A stretch of DNA of 64,000 nucleotides from Hoylesella loescheii DSM 19665 = JCM 12249 = ATCC 15930 (GCF_000378085.1 NZ_KB899211.1:214071-278070); one strand, 5' to 3'; counted from the first letter of the stretch, positions 18,001-26,750 are shown. The notes: generated by a model from the sequence alone, not told the origin. Numbers and translations: made by a program.

Positions 18001-18149
18001 GGTTCGTTCGTGTTGTTGTCGATTACAATGCCTTCAATCGTAATGTTGCCCGGAGTACCCGAACCCTGTGCGTGCGCCTGACTCCAGCACAGTAATAGTG
18101 CAATGAGCCAGTACATCACATTCATTGGTTTTGATAAGTTTCTTTGCAT
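15060..18149 (-). CDS. SusC/RagA-family TonB-dependent outer-membrane transporter (locus 1)
   Basis: 1029 aa. The signal peptide spans about 1-28. A carboxypeptidase-regulatory-like domain (ITIEGIVIDNNTNEPVVGAT) is followed by the VVVTGF segment, the plug domain (residues about 115-235, including ALYGSRAANGVVVVTS) and a beta barrel that ends in the aromatic LRASY. It imports a ligand captured by the neighbouring SusD, using TonB energy. First gene of a five-gene operon. The transcript start is predicted about 220 nt upstream. A TPR-HTH membrane protein is encoded divergently and is the likely regulator. The ligand is unknown; no glycoside hydrolase is nearby. Confidence 0.96.
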   Translation of the reverse strand: MQRNLSKPMNVMYWLIALLLCWSQAHAQGSGTPGNITIEGIVIDNNTNEPVVGATLKLKNGSRGTVTSADGKFMMPGLSVGDVVHVSFIGFKSRQFTVGKKRFVTIYLEDDANQLDQVVVTGFQKLKKNSFTGTATVVTGDELRKVNVKDAMKALETFDPSFRIIDRDGFGSDPNHINEINIRGASSIQRQEFDANGQALTRRTNLLGNPNMPIFMLDGFEVPVQKIYDMDINRIQSMTILKDAAATALYGSRAANGVVVVTSVPPKVGEIRVDYNTTMELTFPDLSDYNLTNAAEKLQVEKDAGCYTAKESWQKDEKEILYNNRLNEIRRGVNTDWLARPLRNVMNWRNGVTLSGGVNSMRYELAFNYDNNRGVMKGSYRNRWGGGLKIDYRLRDWLQIQDNVTINRTSHEDSPFGAFSQYAAYLPYDAIYGENGEYLQKLPQSGLVNPLWQQQQLESYNERGTITDITNNLGINLYFTPTFYLRGTFGISQTQTDNDSFIDPKHPSFKGVEESKRGQLTISKNTDLKWNLNATLHFNQRFQKHFVNLTGGVDAIETVYHPIGYRYQGFSLGSQNKPSYSASQDGVTRDTETKVRTFGLLAALNYTYGEVYLLDASFRLDGSSQFGAERRFAPFASIGVGVNMHNYEFIKRMPWINSLRLKGTYGSTGKVTFTRFDVISSYSRADSWYYTGPGYLLATFGNPDLSWELTKTLDLGLSMELFKKRFYLEATYYHKATDRMIDKVKIRPSSGFDSYSGNVGGVLNEGLELKTNVTVFRNKEWSVVLNANLAHNRNTITKLNPAMEEYNKKIRENYSTETSGRGTSNPPLLYYVGASTSAIYAVPSLGIDPATGTEFFRKKDGTVTQVWNKNDMVVCGDLNPDVQGAFGINVMWRGIYLNTSFQYAYGGQAYNNTLVSKVENANIEKENVDRRVMTDRWHRVGDVAQFYGIREKGITNMSSRFVQNNNYISFSSVAIGYDFSKRIASLFKLNSLSVVFNAADLGRWSSIKVERGLSYPYAHTYSLSLRASY

Positions 18150-18376
18150 AGGTATTACAATTTTCGAGTTTGTAAATCTGTTGTTTAACTCTTATTTTTA
18201 CACGTTTAGTGTTAGTTGTTCGTCGGTTGATTGGACTTGAGGGTCCGTAGTCTTGCGTTTTCTCCTTTGTTTGCCTTCTTGTTGCGCCTATATTATAATA
18301 TGGTGTTGATTAGTGGCAGATTTGTTGGGGTAAACGTTTTGATTACTTTTGATGTGCGTTATAAAACAATTTTTCG

Positions 18377-18407
18377 CAAATATACGCCTTTTATTAATAC
18401 AAACAAA
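18377..18407 (-). promoter_or_regulatory. Promoter of the locus-1 susC operon
   Basis: On the minus strand, -7 TATATTTG (18384 to 18377) follows -33 TTTG (18407 to 18404) with 19 nt between. The predicted start near 18371 leaves a 5' leader of about 220 nt. Confidence 0.6.
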
Positions 18408-18726
18408 ATAAAAAATTCGGACAAGCCTATAAATGTTGCACTGCAACAATCCGATGAACAAAGGGTTTTCGCGTGTCTTTAAAGTGAAGAAAATCTCGCT
18501 ATTTGCAACGAAATTTACTAACTTTGGACGTTTCATTTGTATGAAAATAGGGCGATAGAAGACCGAAATCGGCTCAAATCTTTGCTCTTATCGAGTATAA
18601 CCTAGCAGCAAAGGCTATTGAGATAGCGTTATTTTGATTGGCCGAAAACCACCAATGGCGGTGTGTGAAGAATGCTTTTATCATGCGATTAAATGTAAGG
18701 TTTGATGGTCTTTATGGTCAGACGAT

Positions 18727-18822
18727 TTGTTATCGCTTAGCTGGAATGGTGTTCCAGATTATCTGGAAGGCTGTTCCATTTCATCTGGAAGGTTGTTCCA
18801 TCTAATATGGAACAGGAGTCCC
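18727..18822 (+). repeat. 96-bp four-dyad element, copy B
   Basis: Units start TGGAA at 18742, 18764, 18786 and 18808 (exact 22-bp steps). The left half unit is 18727-18741, and the last half unit reads TGGAACAGGAGTCCC. It has the same frame as the other four copies and lies between divergent genes. Confidence 0.85.
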
Positions 18823-19186
18823 GAACAGCTAGAAAGACCCCAATGGTTGTAAAACAGCAAACAAGCGTTGTGAGAACGCCAAGCAAAGGTTGTTTTAACG
18901 CGGAAAAGAGGCTTTGAAAGCGTGGGACAAAAGTGATGCATGCGCTAAGCAACAGTTGTAAAAACAGGAGGTGATGGCAGTGAGAGCACCCAGTAAACAC
19001 CATGTTTTTGTGCAAAGCTTTAAGTGAGCAACCCAAGCGAGTTTTATTCCACGGATGAGCCTTATTTGGCCAATCTGCCCCGTTGTCCTTGTCCCATCTG
19101 TTCGATTAACCCTACCAAAAACAACAAAATAAGCCCAAAATTCATCTTTTAGGTAGAAAAAATTACGCTAAACGAACTATTTTTCA

Positions 19187-19194
19187 TAATTTTG
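19187..19194 (+). promoter_or_regulatory. Candidate -7 element of the TPR-HTH regulator gene
   Basis: TAATTTTG matches TAnnTTTG. No clear -33 TTG is found about 20 nt upstream. It would give a leader of roughly 155 nt before the ATG at 19356. Confidence 0.35.
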
Positions 19195-19355
19195 CTAACG
19201 AGCCGCCAATAACCTGTGGTGCAATCGGGTTGTGCCTTCGGTTGCTTCTGCGTGTGCCGCAGCTACGAAGCTGTACGCGCAACAACATTCGCAGAACAAA
19301 CCTTTAATCTGTGCATGTACCATGGAAGCGGTCTACTATCAACGAAACCAAAACG

Positions 19356-20936
19356 ATGATGTGCGCCAATAAACAATATCCTTTACTGACATTGTTTGCC
19401 CTGATTTTCTTGATTAGTGCCTGTAACAACCGCACTTCAAGCAGATTAGAGCAAATAGACTCGTTGTTGAGCCAAGACAACGTAGAAAAAGCCTACGCGC
19501 TAGTGCAGGCAATACCCGCGCACGAAATGGAAAACAGCGATGAAATGGCTTATTTTACGCTACTTAAAACCGAAGCAACCTACCGAAATATGCAACCTAT
19601 CGACAACGATTCGATAGACCTACCCGTGTTTTATTACGAGCAGCACGGCCCCAAAGATATGCTTGCAAGGGCCTATTACTATAAGGCGTGCATCCTTTTT
19701 TTCAACCGCGACAATGTTACGGCAGCGGTTAAATTGCTAAAAAAGGCCGAAAACACCGCTCGCGGGAATGGTGGTCTGGCACTTATGCACAAGATTTTTT
19801 CGACCCTTAGCTACGTTAATCTCACCACCAAGAACTATAACACCGCGCTGTCGTATGCCAAAAAGGCTCGGGAAATGGCACTAAAGGGCGAGAATAAAAT
19901 GTGGATGGCGTACAGTCTAACCTATACCGCCAATGCATACAGTGGTTTGGCCATGCCAGATAGTAATCTAACCTATCTGCTTAAGGCGCTGAAGCACTAC
20001 CAATACTTAGATTCCGAAAATCAAACGGTGCTCTTAGCCAACATCAGTGACGCTTACAGGCAGATTGGAGACACGGTGAAATCGGCCAAATTCATACTTC
20101 GCGCATTGAAAGAACGCCCTGATAGCTATACCTATACCATCCTTACCGACCTCTATATGCGTAGGGGTGAATACCAAAAGGCGTTCGACTTGTTGCAAAA
20201 GGCCCTTTCAAGCGACGACATTTATACTCGCGAGAAGGCCCTGTACAATCTTTTCAAGCTGAAACAGAAAACTGGCGACTATGCAGGAGCGGCAGAGACG
20301 GCCGACTCGCTGCTGATTTTCAAAGACAAACAGCAACAAGGGTGGCAAGCCAACAATATATATGAAATACAAAATCGCTTTGATGTCGAAGCCAGCGAGC
20401 GCGAAATACGCTCGTATCGAATATATGTGGCATGCCTGGCATTGGTGTTGGTGCTCGCAGTTGTTACGCTAGTGCTCTACCATAAGTACAAAGTGGCCAA
20501 GGCTAAGCGCAGTATCTTGGAGAAAAGACTGCTCATAAGCGAGTACAGCGACCGTCTCGACCAGTTTAAACACTCACAAACCGAAGCCAATAAAGAACTA
20601 AGTGCGCTGCGACAACGCGTAAACAACCTTAAAGATAAAGAGCTGAAGATGCTTAGCAACGGTAAGTTGCTCTACGAAAGCATCCTCCAAAACCATTCCA
20701 CCGTTCACTGGAGCAGTCGCGATTTCATCGATTTCATCGAGTATTTTAAGTTTATCGACGCGCCATTCATGGCCTCGTTAGATGGGGCATACAACAGTCT
20801 GTCGTCGCGTCAGTATCTCTTTCTCATCGTTACGGGCAAGATGGGGAAGAGCGAGGTCGATGCAGGTGATATACTTGGCATCAGTCCTGGAAGTGTGCGA
20901 TCTATCAAAAGCCGCATCAAGACCAAGAAAAAATGA
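19356..20936 (+). CDS. Membrane TPR lipoprotein with C-terminal LuxR-like HTH, putative regulator of susCD locus 1
   Basis: 526 aa from ATG 19356. The upstream in-frame ATG at 19311 would bury the signal sequence, so I reject it. The lipobox is LISAC (Cys23). Several tetratricopeptide repeats occupy residues about 35-340, then one transmembrane helix (YVACLALVLVLAVVTLVLY, about 360-380), a coiled coil, and a C-terminal HTH (SRQYLFLIVTGKMGKSEVD, then GDILGISPGSVRSIKSR). The topology places the TPRs outside and the HTH in the cytoplasm, a one-protein signal relay seen beside many Bacteroidetes susCD loci. It is divergent from the susC operon, which supports that target. The signal it senses is unknown. 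Confidence 0.85.
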   Translation: MMCANKQYPLLTLFALIFLISACNNRTSSRLEQIDSLLSQDNVEKAYALVQAIPAHEMENSDEMAYFTLLKTEATYRNMQPIDNDSIDLPVFYYEQHGPKDMLARAYYYKACILFFNRDNVTAAVKLLKKAENTARGNGGLALMHKIFSTLSYVNLTTKNYNTALSYAKKAREMALKGENKMWMAYSLTYTANAYSGLAMPDSNLTYLLKALKHYQYLDSENQTVLLANISDAYRQIGDTVKSAKFILRALKERPDSYTYTILTDLYMRRGEYQKAFDLLQKALSSDDIYTREKALYNLFKLKQKTGDYAGAAETADSLLIFKDKQQQGWQANNIYEIQNRFDVEASEREIRSYRIYVACLALVLVLAVVTLVLYHKYKVAKAKRSILEKRLLISEYSDRLDQFKHSQTEANKELSALRQRVNNLKDKELKMLSNGKLLYESILQNHSTVHWSSRDFIDFIEYFKFIDAPFMASLDGAYNSLSSRQYLFLIVTGKMGKSEVDAGDILGISPGSVRSIKSRIKTKKK

Positions 20937-21569
20937 TGCGCTATCTTACAAATGGCCATCTTTTAAGCTGTAAGCGGAAATCTTAAAAATAGACATCTGT
21001 TTTTATTAAAGCGCCTATAAATATGGTAAAAACAAAGTAATTAAGGTTTTTTAATTGCGAATTTATATGAGTTGACTAATGTTTTTCGTAATTTTACAAC
21101 GTGAAACTCACTTGTTAGGGCTTGTCCCTTAATTTCTATTGTACGAGTATTATTTACACAGGGAAAACGTCTAGCCGAAGATAAGCAGACAGAATGCACC
21201 CAATTAAACTACAAAGCGCCAAGCGCGAGCATCACATATATATGATATGTATGCACATGCGAGGCAAATTTTAGAGAGAGTTAGAAGCTCAAAACAAAGC
21301 CATGAACAAACGCAAAACCACGTTATCATACGCTGAGATGGCCGCATACGCCACCCCAATGGGCGCTTGCACACCATTTAATCGCGTCTCCGCGCCTTTC
21401 TGCAGTATTCCGTTACAACGGATATACGGCAAAACCATGTCTTGTACATAGGTTAGGGCTTGTTCAATAAAACTTTATAGAAATAGAGAGTGACGAAGAA
21501 CACGCATCATGCGGAAAACAAAAGCGACTTAAAAAACAAAAGAAATAATAATTTTAAACATCAAGAACC
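20937..21569. other. 633-bp spacer before the TlpA-like pair
   Basis: No gene is seen. An 11-bp phrase TTAGGGCTTGT occurs at about 21115 and again at about 21451. TAATTTTA at 21089-21096 resembles a -7 box with one mismatch, but the nearest upstream TTG is only 14 nt away. No firm promoter or terminator could be assigned. Confidence 0.4.
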
Positions 21570-22733
21570 ATGCGCATCAGATATGCTTTACCGCTCTTGC
21601 TGTTCACTGCAAGTCTTGCAGCTAACGCACAAGGGCAGTTTGTAATCAAGGGAACGATGCTGAGCGACTCCCTGTGTTACTCCAAGGGTACTGTGAGGAA
21701 GGTGTACCTCACCCACGAGGTGAACAGCCAAGAGGTGGTTGTAGATTCTGCCTACGTTACCAACAAGCAATTCGCTTTCAAGGGAACTGCGCCCGCCGTG
21801 ATGACTCCTTACGCCATCACGGGGTTCGATAATGGGGCTGTACAGGTGTTTCTCGAACCGGGCAACATCGTTATCCAGCCTTTCAGCGCTAAGTTTCCCG
21901 CCCAAGCCAAGGTAAAGGGTACGCCTGCCAACAATACGTTCTTCGAGTATCAAGAGCTCTCCGAACAAATGGACCGTAAGGGTCGCGAACGCATGGACAG
22001 TGTGAAGGCAGGTCTTTCGCTTGCAGTTCTTGCCAATAAAATGGCGGTGCAGTCATACCAAAAGTCGGTAATCAGCGCCAACAACTTTGCCCTACAAGCC
22101 GCCACAATGCGCTTCGTGTGCCAACATCTTGAGTCGCCCGTGTCGCTCTACATCATGAAAAACCATCTGTTGCAATACTTTAAGCCCGACATTATTGAGG
22201 AGCAGCTGTTTAATGCAGTGCCTGCCGACACGCGTAAGCATCCCATGTACAAGCAACTTTTAAACATTGTGCGTTCCGGAAACATGCAAATTGGCAAGCC
22301 CGCACCAGATGTCGAGGGGCAAACGCCCGATGGAAAGACGGTCAGCCTATCGCAATTGCGTGGCAAATACGTGTTGCTCGACTTCTGGGCTTCATGGTGT
22401 GTGCCTTGCCGTCGTGAATTCCCATTCATCAAACAAGCCTTAAAGGTTACTGGCGATAAGGCACAATTCGTTGTGCTTAGCTATTCGATAGACAGCAAAA
22501 AGAATGAGTGGACCGACTGCATCACCAAAAACAAGCTTGCCAACGAGGATTGGAAGCACATCTCTACGCTAAAAGGTTGGGATTCGGAAGCCCTAAAACT
22601 CTACAATATCACAACCGTTCCATGCACAATTCTCATTAGTCCCAAAGGCAATGTATTAGGTTTCGACCTGCGGGGCGAACAGCTGCTCAACACCGTAAAA
22701 CGCTTAAAGAATGGAGAACTAAGTCATGATTAA
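21570..22733 (+). CDS. Periplasmic TlpA-like thiol:disulfide oxidoreductase with DUF4369 domain
   Basis: 387 aa. The signal peptide spans about 1-20 (ending SLAANA). An N-terminal DUF4369-type beta domain (QFVIKGTMLSD through LEPGNIVIQPF) is followed by a helical linker and a C-terminal thioredoxin fold. The active site is WCVPC with Cys277 and Cys280, preceded by DFWAS. The enzyme should reduce or exchange disulfides in the periplasm or at the membrane. The stop overlaps the next gene start by 8 nt, so the two are coupled. Such proteins often accompany susCD/DUF4843 loci. Whether it belongs to locus 1 functionally is inference. Confidence 0.92.
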   Translation: MRIRYALPLLLFTASLAANAQGQFVIKGTMLSDSLCYSKGTVRKVYLTHEVNSQEVVVDSAYVTNKQFAFKGTAPAVMTPYAITGFDNGAVQVFLEPGNIVIQPFSAKFPAQAKVKGTPANNTFFEYQELSEQMDRKGRERMDSVKAGLSLAVLANKMAVQSYQKSVISANNFALQAATMRFVCQHLESPVSLYIMKNHLLQYFKPDIIEEQLFNAVPADTRKHPMYKQLLNIVRSGNMQIGKPAPDVEGQTPDGKTVSLSQLRGKYVLLDFWASWCVPCRREFPFIKQALKVTGDKAQFVVLSYSIDSKKNEWTDCITKNKLANEDWKHISTLKGWDSEALKLYNITTVPCTILISPKGNVLGFDLRGEQLLNTVKRLKNGELSHD

Positions 22734-24051
22734 AACCATACATCTCACTCGCCAACACCTGTGTGCCACCCTCTCGACCTGTGCTCGCAAGTTGAACACG
22801 ACGGGGCAACAAAGGTTTGCCCTTGTGCGCAACGTTGCATTAACGCTGGCTTGTTCGCTAATGGCCACCAAGGCTATGGCACAACTGCCCACGCCCACAT
22901 TGCCACAAGACAACACCGAGACATGTGTGATTCGCGGACAGATAAACTCGCTGGTGGCGGCAGGTGCCAAAGCGAAGGTCAAGAACGTGTCGCTCTGCGT
23001 TGATTATGGTGATGGCAATCTCGTTCAGGTCGCTTCCACCGTAACAAATAAAGGTCGTTTTCGCTTCAATCGCAACATAACGCCCGCCAATCCCTCTATG
23101 CTTTACTATGTAACGGGGCTTGGAAGCGGTGCCATTCCCGTGTGGGTGGAGTCGGGCGAAGTAAATATCGTGGTACCAACGATTACTCAAGGCGCCGATG
23201 CCACTGTTACGGGGCCCACCACCAACACGCTATACCAAGCCTATTTTGCCCTCGCACGTCAGCGTGACCTTGCCTATAACGACTCGGTTTTGGCTTTGCA
23301 ACGTCGTAAGGGAGCAGATTTCATGGCCACAAATGCGGGTAGGGATGCCCGTCAGGCTCTGCGTTCGGCAGTCGAAGTGGAATGGAACGCCAACCGAATG
23401 CAATTCTTGCTCGAGCACAACGACCTGCCACTTGCACCGCTTTTGATAAATCGCGATTTGTTGCCGCTCTTCAATAAGGGCTATGTACGCCAGTTGGCGC
23501 AATGCATTTCGCCTGCATTGGCCAAGCATCCATATACCCAAACGCTCGAAAACAACATCAAGGCGTTGAGCTTGGGAGAAGGAAACGAAGTGCCCGACAT
23601 CCGTCTTCCGCAAGAAGATGGTCGCACAATCATGCTTAGCGACTTGCGTGGTAAGCACGTGTTGCTAACCTTTTGGGCGTCGTGGGCACCGGGATGCCTC
23701 GACGAAATGCAAAACCTTAAGCGCATATACGACGAAACGCGCGATGCCACCGACAAGTTCGCCATGGTGAACATGTCTATCGATAGGGAAAGAGATGCGT
23801 GGATTCGCACCGTCAAAGCACTCGGAATTAATCGCCCAGGATGGTTGCAAGCCTACGACACGCAAAACAAAGTGTCGCCCTCGGCCAATCTTTTTGGGGT
23901 TCGCGACATTCCCAAGTGCATCTTGATAACCCCTGATGGCAAGGCAATATCCTTCACGCTGATGGGTATCGAACTGTTTGCGCGAGTGAAACAAATACTC
24001 TCGGGCGACCTCTATTATCTAAGAGACGAGAGCGCAGACGAAGGAAATTAA
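22726..24051 (+). CDS. TlpA-like protein with degenerate thioredoxin motif (WAPGC)
   Basis: 441 aa. It has the same architecture as the preceding gene product: an N-terminal export signal (about 1-50, long, ending MAQLPTP), a DUF4369-like beta domain, helices and a thioredoxin fold. The active-site motif reads FWASWAPGC: Ala321 replaces the nucleophilic cysteine and only Cys324 remains. Classical disulfide exchange should not be possible. It may bind substrate, act as a partner of the intact neighbour or use a one-cysteine mechanism. It overlaps the upstream gene by 8 nt. The start could be further in, because the first 30 residues are polar for a signal peptide. Confidence 0.88.
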   Translation: MIKTIHLTRQHLCATLSTCARKLNTTGQQRFALVRNVALTLACSLMATKAMAQLPTPTLPQDNTETCVIRGQINSLVAAGAKAKVKNVSLCVDYGDGNLVQVASTVTNKGRFRFNRNITPANPSMLYYVTGLGSGAIPVWVESGEVNIVVPTITQGADATVTGPTTNTLYQAYFALARQRDLAYNDSVLALQRRKGADFMATNAGRDARQALRSAVEVEWNANRMQFLLEHNDLPLAPLLINRDLLPLFNKGYVRQLAQCISPALAKHPYTQTLENNIKALSLGEGNEVPDIRLPQEDGRTIMLSDLRGKHVLLTFWASWAPGCLDEMQNLKRIYDETRDATDKFAMVNMSIDRERDAWIRTVKALGINRPGWLQAYDTQNKVSPSANLFGVRDIPKCILITPDGKAISFTLMGIELFARVKQILSGDLYYLRDESADEGN

Positions 24052-24458
24052 ACGCCAAGGCTTAGAAAGTTGGAAGCCAAAGGATAGGTTTGCCTAATCA
24101 GCTAGACTACTCTTGCTGGACAATCCCTTTAATTTGCCCAATTAGCACGACGCCTTTGGCTAGCCAACTTGTCTCATCTCTACGATTAGTCAGATTGTTC
24201 CAAGCAGTCAATCGGTCTTTTTCGTTCCACAAGTCTGATAGCTATTGCTAGACTTATTGGCCTTATTCCCACGGCCAAATTAAGCTTTTTTCCAAGAAAA
24301 AGCTTGTCGTTTGTACGATTGTTATTAATTTTGTGCGCGTTATCCATGGGTTAACGCGCACTTTATATATGATTATGTGTGCCACATTCCGCCTCCAATC
24401 AGCATGCTATGGCATGCTGCGCGTAACGCAAACACCCCATACCAAACCTCATTAAGCA
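24052..24458. other. 407-bp spacer with a promoter and a hairpin
   Basis: It holds the promoter of the ACP gene (24304-24333) and a 9-bp perfect inverted repeat AAGCTTTTT/AAAAAGCTT (24282-24290 and 24297-24305). The right arm overlaps the -33 box, so it may be a terminator for the TlpA pair or an operator. Nothing else is recognised. Confidence 0.45.
24304..24333 (+). promoter_or_regulatory. Promoter of the ACP-ligase pair
   Basis: -33 TTG at 24304-24306 and -7 TAATTTTG at 24326-24333 are 19 nt apart. The start is predicted near 24340, about 120 nt before the ACP ATG. Confidence 0.55.
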
Positions 24459-24686
24459 ATGAAAGAAAAGATTAAAACGATATTAGAAGATGCCCTGCCA
24501 TTGGTTGATTTAGACTCAGAATTTTTGATGGCCGAACTCGATTCGTTAGATGTCACCACGATTATGATGCTCTTGTCTGACAGGTTTAACATACAAGTGG
24601 ATGCCACCGACGCCACTCCGGCCAACTTCAAGAGTCTAGACACCCTTGCAGAGATGGTTCAACGAAAGATGGCAGGCAATGCTTAG
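24459..24686 (+). CDS. Acyl carrier protein (stand-alone)
   Basis: 75 aa, acidic, four-helix ACP pattern. The phosphopantetheine attachment site is Ser29 in LDSLDVTT (the family DSL motif), followed by helix II. It carries an acyl or aminoacyl group as a thioester on the prosthetic arm. The following gene encodes an AMP-forming ligase whose start overlaps the ACP stop by 8 nt, so the ligase very likely loads this ACP. It is not the housekeeping fatty-acid acpP, which usually sits beside fabF. No ketosynthase is present here. The product is unknown. Confidence 0.88.
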   Translation: MKEKIKTILEDALPLVDLDSEFLMAELDSLDVTTIMMLLSDRFNIQVDATDATPANFKSLDTLAEMVQRKMAGNA

Positions 24687-26001
24687 CATTGAAGCACGCA
24701 TCGAAAGGCATGCCCACACCACACCCAATAAGATGGTGGTGGTAACTGCCGACGACTCCATAACTTATCGTCAGCTGTACGATCAGGCAGTGGCGCGTGC
24801 CGAACACTACAAAAACATGCGAGGAAAGGGCGTCGTTCTCACCGCTACATCCAATATCGGCTTCCTCGTTAACTACTTCGCCACGCACATTTCGGGTGCT
24901 GTGGCCGTGCTTTTGCCCGCTACCGCCACGCCCGAACAGGTTGGCAGGATGGAGAAAGCCCTGCAAGGGTTCACCTTTCCCGAAGGTTCGGCCGACGTGT
25001 TGTTTACCACAGGCACCACAGGCGCACCCAAAGGGGCTGTTATTAGCACGCTCGCCATTGCCGCCAATGCCGAGAACATTACGCATGGGCAAGCCTATCA
25101 CCCCGACATTACTTTTATCATACCAGGCCAACTCAACCACTTGGGTTGCCTGTCTAAGGTATTTGCCACCATTGCAACGGGTGCCACATGCCATCTTATG
25201 CCCAAACTAGACCTCAACGAGTTCTTCGCCATAGCTGCCAAAGGCAACGATATGGGCATTGCAGCCTTCCTTGTTCCGTCGTGTATACGTATGCTTGCGA
25301 AGTTCGGTGGCACGCAGATGGAGAATTTGGCAACAAAGATGGCGTTCATCGAGACAGGCGGTGATGCCTTAGACGCAGCCACAATGGCCGACATTCACAG
25401 GCAGTTGCCCCATACGCGCCTATACAACACCTACGCCTCTACTGAAACAGGAGTGGTCGCCACCTTCGAATTTACCCACCACCATGTGGCAGGATGTGTG
25501 GGCCAAGCTCTGCCTCACACGCGCTTCACCATAACTCCCGATGGCTATATACGTTGCACTGGCGACACGCTGATGAGCGGTTATCTGCGCATGGGCGAGC
25601 AAACCGCCTACGAACCGCTAGCTAGCGAGGGATTTACCACCTGCGATTGGGGCGAGATAGACGAACAAGGGAGTCTGCGTTTCAAGTGTAGGGATAGCGA
25701 TGTTATCAACACGGGCGGATTCAAGGTTAGTCCGCAAGAGGTTGAGTCGGTTGCCAACAGCTTCGCCGAAGTAAAAGCTTGCGTGTGCATTGCCGTGCCT
25801 CATCCCATTTTGGGGCAAGCATTAAAATTGCTTGTTGTTGCTGATAAGCAAGCATCCATTAATCCCAAAGACTTGGCACGCCGACTAAAAGCGCATTTAG
25901 AGACGCATCAAGTGCCGCTATTTTACGAGCAGGTGGATGCTTTGGCGCAAACGCCTAATGGTAAGATAGACCGAAAATGGTATCGCAACAACCTTTCTTA
26001 A
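24679..26001 (+). CDS. AMP-forming acyl/aryl/amino-acid ligase, probable ACP-loading enzyme
   Basis: 440 aa from ATG 24679. The in-frame ATG at 24646 lies inside the ACP gene and adds 11 unlikely residues. ANL-superfamily motifs run in order: phosphate-binding loop FTTGTTGAPKGA, YNTYASTETG (adenine contact), TGDTLMSGYL, the hinge region KCRDSDVINTGGFKV, and the C-terminal catalytic lysine in TPNGKIDRKW. It activates a carboxylic acid with ATP and transfers it to a thiol, here probably the phosphopantetheine of the neighbouring ACP. It is shorter than typical acyl-CoA synthetases (about 500 aa), mainly in the N-terminal part. Substrate is unknown. Confidence 0.9.
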   Translation: MLSIEARIERHAHTTPNKMVVVTADDSITYRQLYDQAVARAEHYKNMRGKGVVLTATSNIGFLVNYFATHISGAVAVLLPATATPEQVGRMEKALQGFTFPEGSADVLFTTGTTGAPKGAVISTLAIAANAENITHGQAYHPDITFIIPGQLNHLGCLSKVFATIATGATCHLMPKLDLNEFFAIAAKGNDMGIAAFLVPSCIRMLAKFGGTQMENLATKMAFIETGGDALDAATMADIHRQLPHTRLYNTYASTETGVVATFEFTHHHVAGCVGQALPHTRFTITPDGYIRCTGDTLMSGYLRMGEQTAYEPLASEGFTTCDWGEIDEQGSLRFKCRDSDVINTGGFKVSPQEVESVANSFAEVKACVCIAVPHPILGQALKLLVVADKQASINPKDLARRLKAHLETHQVPLFYEQVDALAQTPNGKIDRKWYRNNLS

Positions 26002-26237
26002 ATAGGAAAGTCAGTGCATGGCGCATCGTCAAGCATTTAGGTTTGAGACTATATAATGCACCCAATGGCTTACCCCCGCTCGGCTAAACACACCATATTC
26101 AAATAGGGCATACGAACCACCTGCAAAGCCGATGGCTCGTATGCCCATATAATTTCCCATTCGACCATTAGGTTTTCCGAAGGCATATAGCATTGAAAAA
26201 CCCTAATTGCCGATTGAAGATAAACCACCTTTTGTGG

Positions 26238-26750
26238 TTATATGTCCTTTTCTATTGGCGTTCCTACCCTTATAACCACCTTTCCTCGCAGTCCTTTACG
26301 ATACTCAAAGGAGAATTTCTTGTGAGCTTTGGAATTCTGTAAAACAGTTAGCGTGTACTTGCGATTGGTGAGTTTGCCAATCTTAAAGTTCAAGTCGTAA
26401 GGACAAAAACAGTCGGCTTGTCCATCAACCTCAGTCTCATTGAGGGTTATTTCCCCGTCAACTTCGGTCAGCGAAGCCCTTAAGCTCTCGGGACGGCAAT
26501 TGAAAACGGCATTCACGTGCTTAATGATGAGGTTGCCATCATTGTCTGCCTCATATTCAATATACTCTCCATCCGTTGGTATAGGCTTGCCTACATTGTC
26601 CATTGGCACTGTTCCGGTTAGTTTCTTACAACTCGAATGGGTAAAATTATCCAACTTAATGGCACCATCGGCCACTTGTTTCTCGCCCGTGCAACCGATA
26701 ATCACGAGCGCGAAAGCACATGCGATAAAATAAAAAGCGTTTCTAATCAT
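26238..26750 (-). CDS. Small lipoprotein of unknown function
   Basis: 170 aa from ATG 26750. The longer frame from 26882 adds 44 residues that break the signal peptide. The lipobox is VIIGC (Cys20 in MIRNAFYF numbering), followed by a beta-rich domain with the cysteine pair DCFCPYDL. I do not recognise the family, but the pattern (short lipoprotein with YTLTVLQNSKAHKKF and a C-terminal KGLRGKVVIRVGT strand) resembles small Prevotella/Bacteroides envelope lipoproteins. Single gene, convergent with the ligase. Confidence 0.7.
   Translation of the reverse strand: MIRNAFYFIACAFALVIIGCTGEKQVADGAIKLDNFTHSSCKKLTGTVPMDNVGKPIPTDGEYIEYEADNDGNLIIKHVNAVFNCRPESLRASLTEVDGEITLNETEVDGQADCFCPYDLNFKIGKLTNRKYTLTVLQNSKAHKKFSFEYRKGLRGKVVIRVGTPIEKDI

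Larger units (their letters stand above)
18408..19355. other. Divergent intergenic region with a 96-bp element
   Basis: This spans the region between the susC promoter and the TPR regulator start. It holds 96-bp element copy B (18727-18822) and a possible -7 box TAATTTTG at 19187-19194 for the rightward gene. The short ORFs here overlap the repeat and are not convincing. Confidence 0.5.

Noticed and set aside
24646-24678. Earlier ATG for the AMP ligase
   Set aside because: It lies inside the ACP gene. ATG 24679 overlaps the ACP stop by 8 nt, the usual coupled arrangement, and gives a normal N-terminus.
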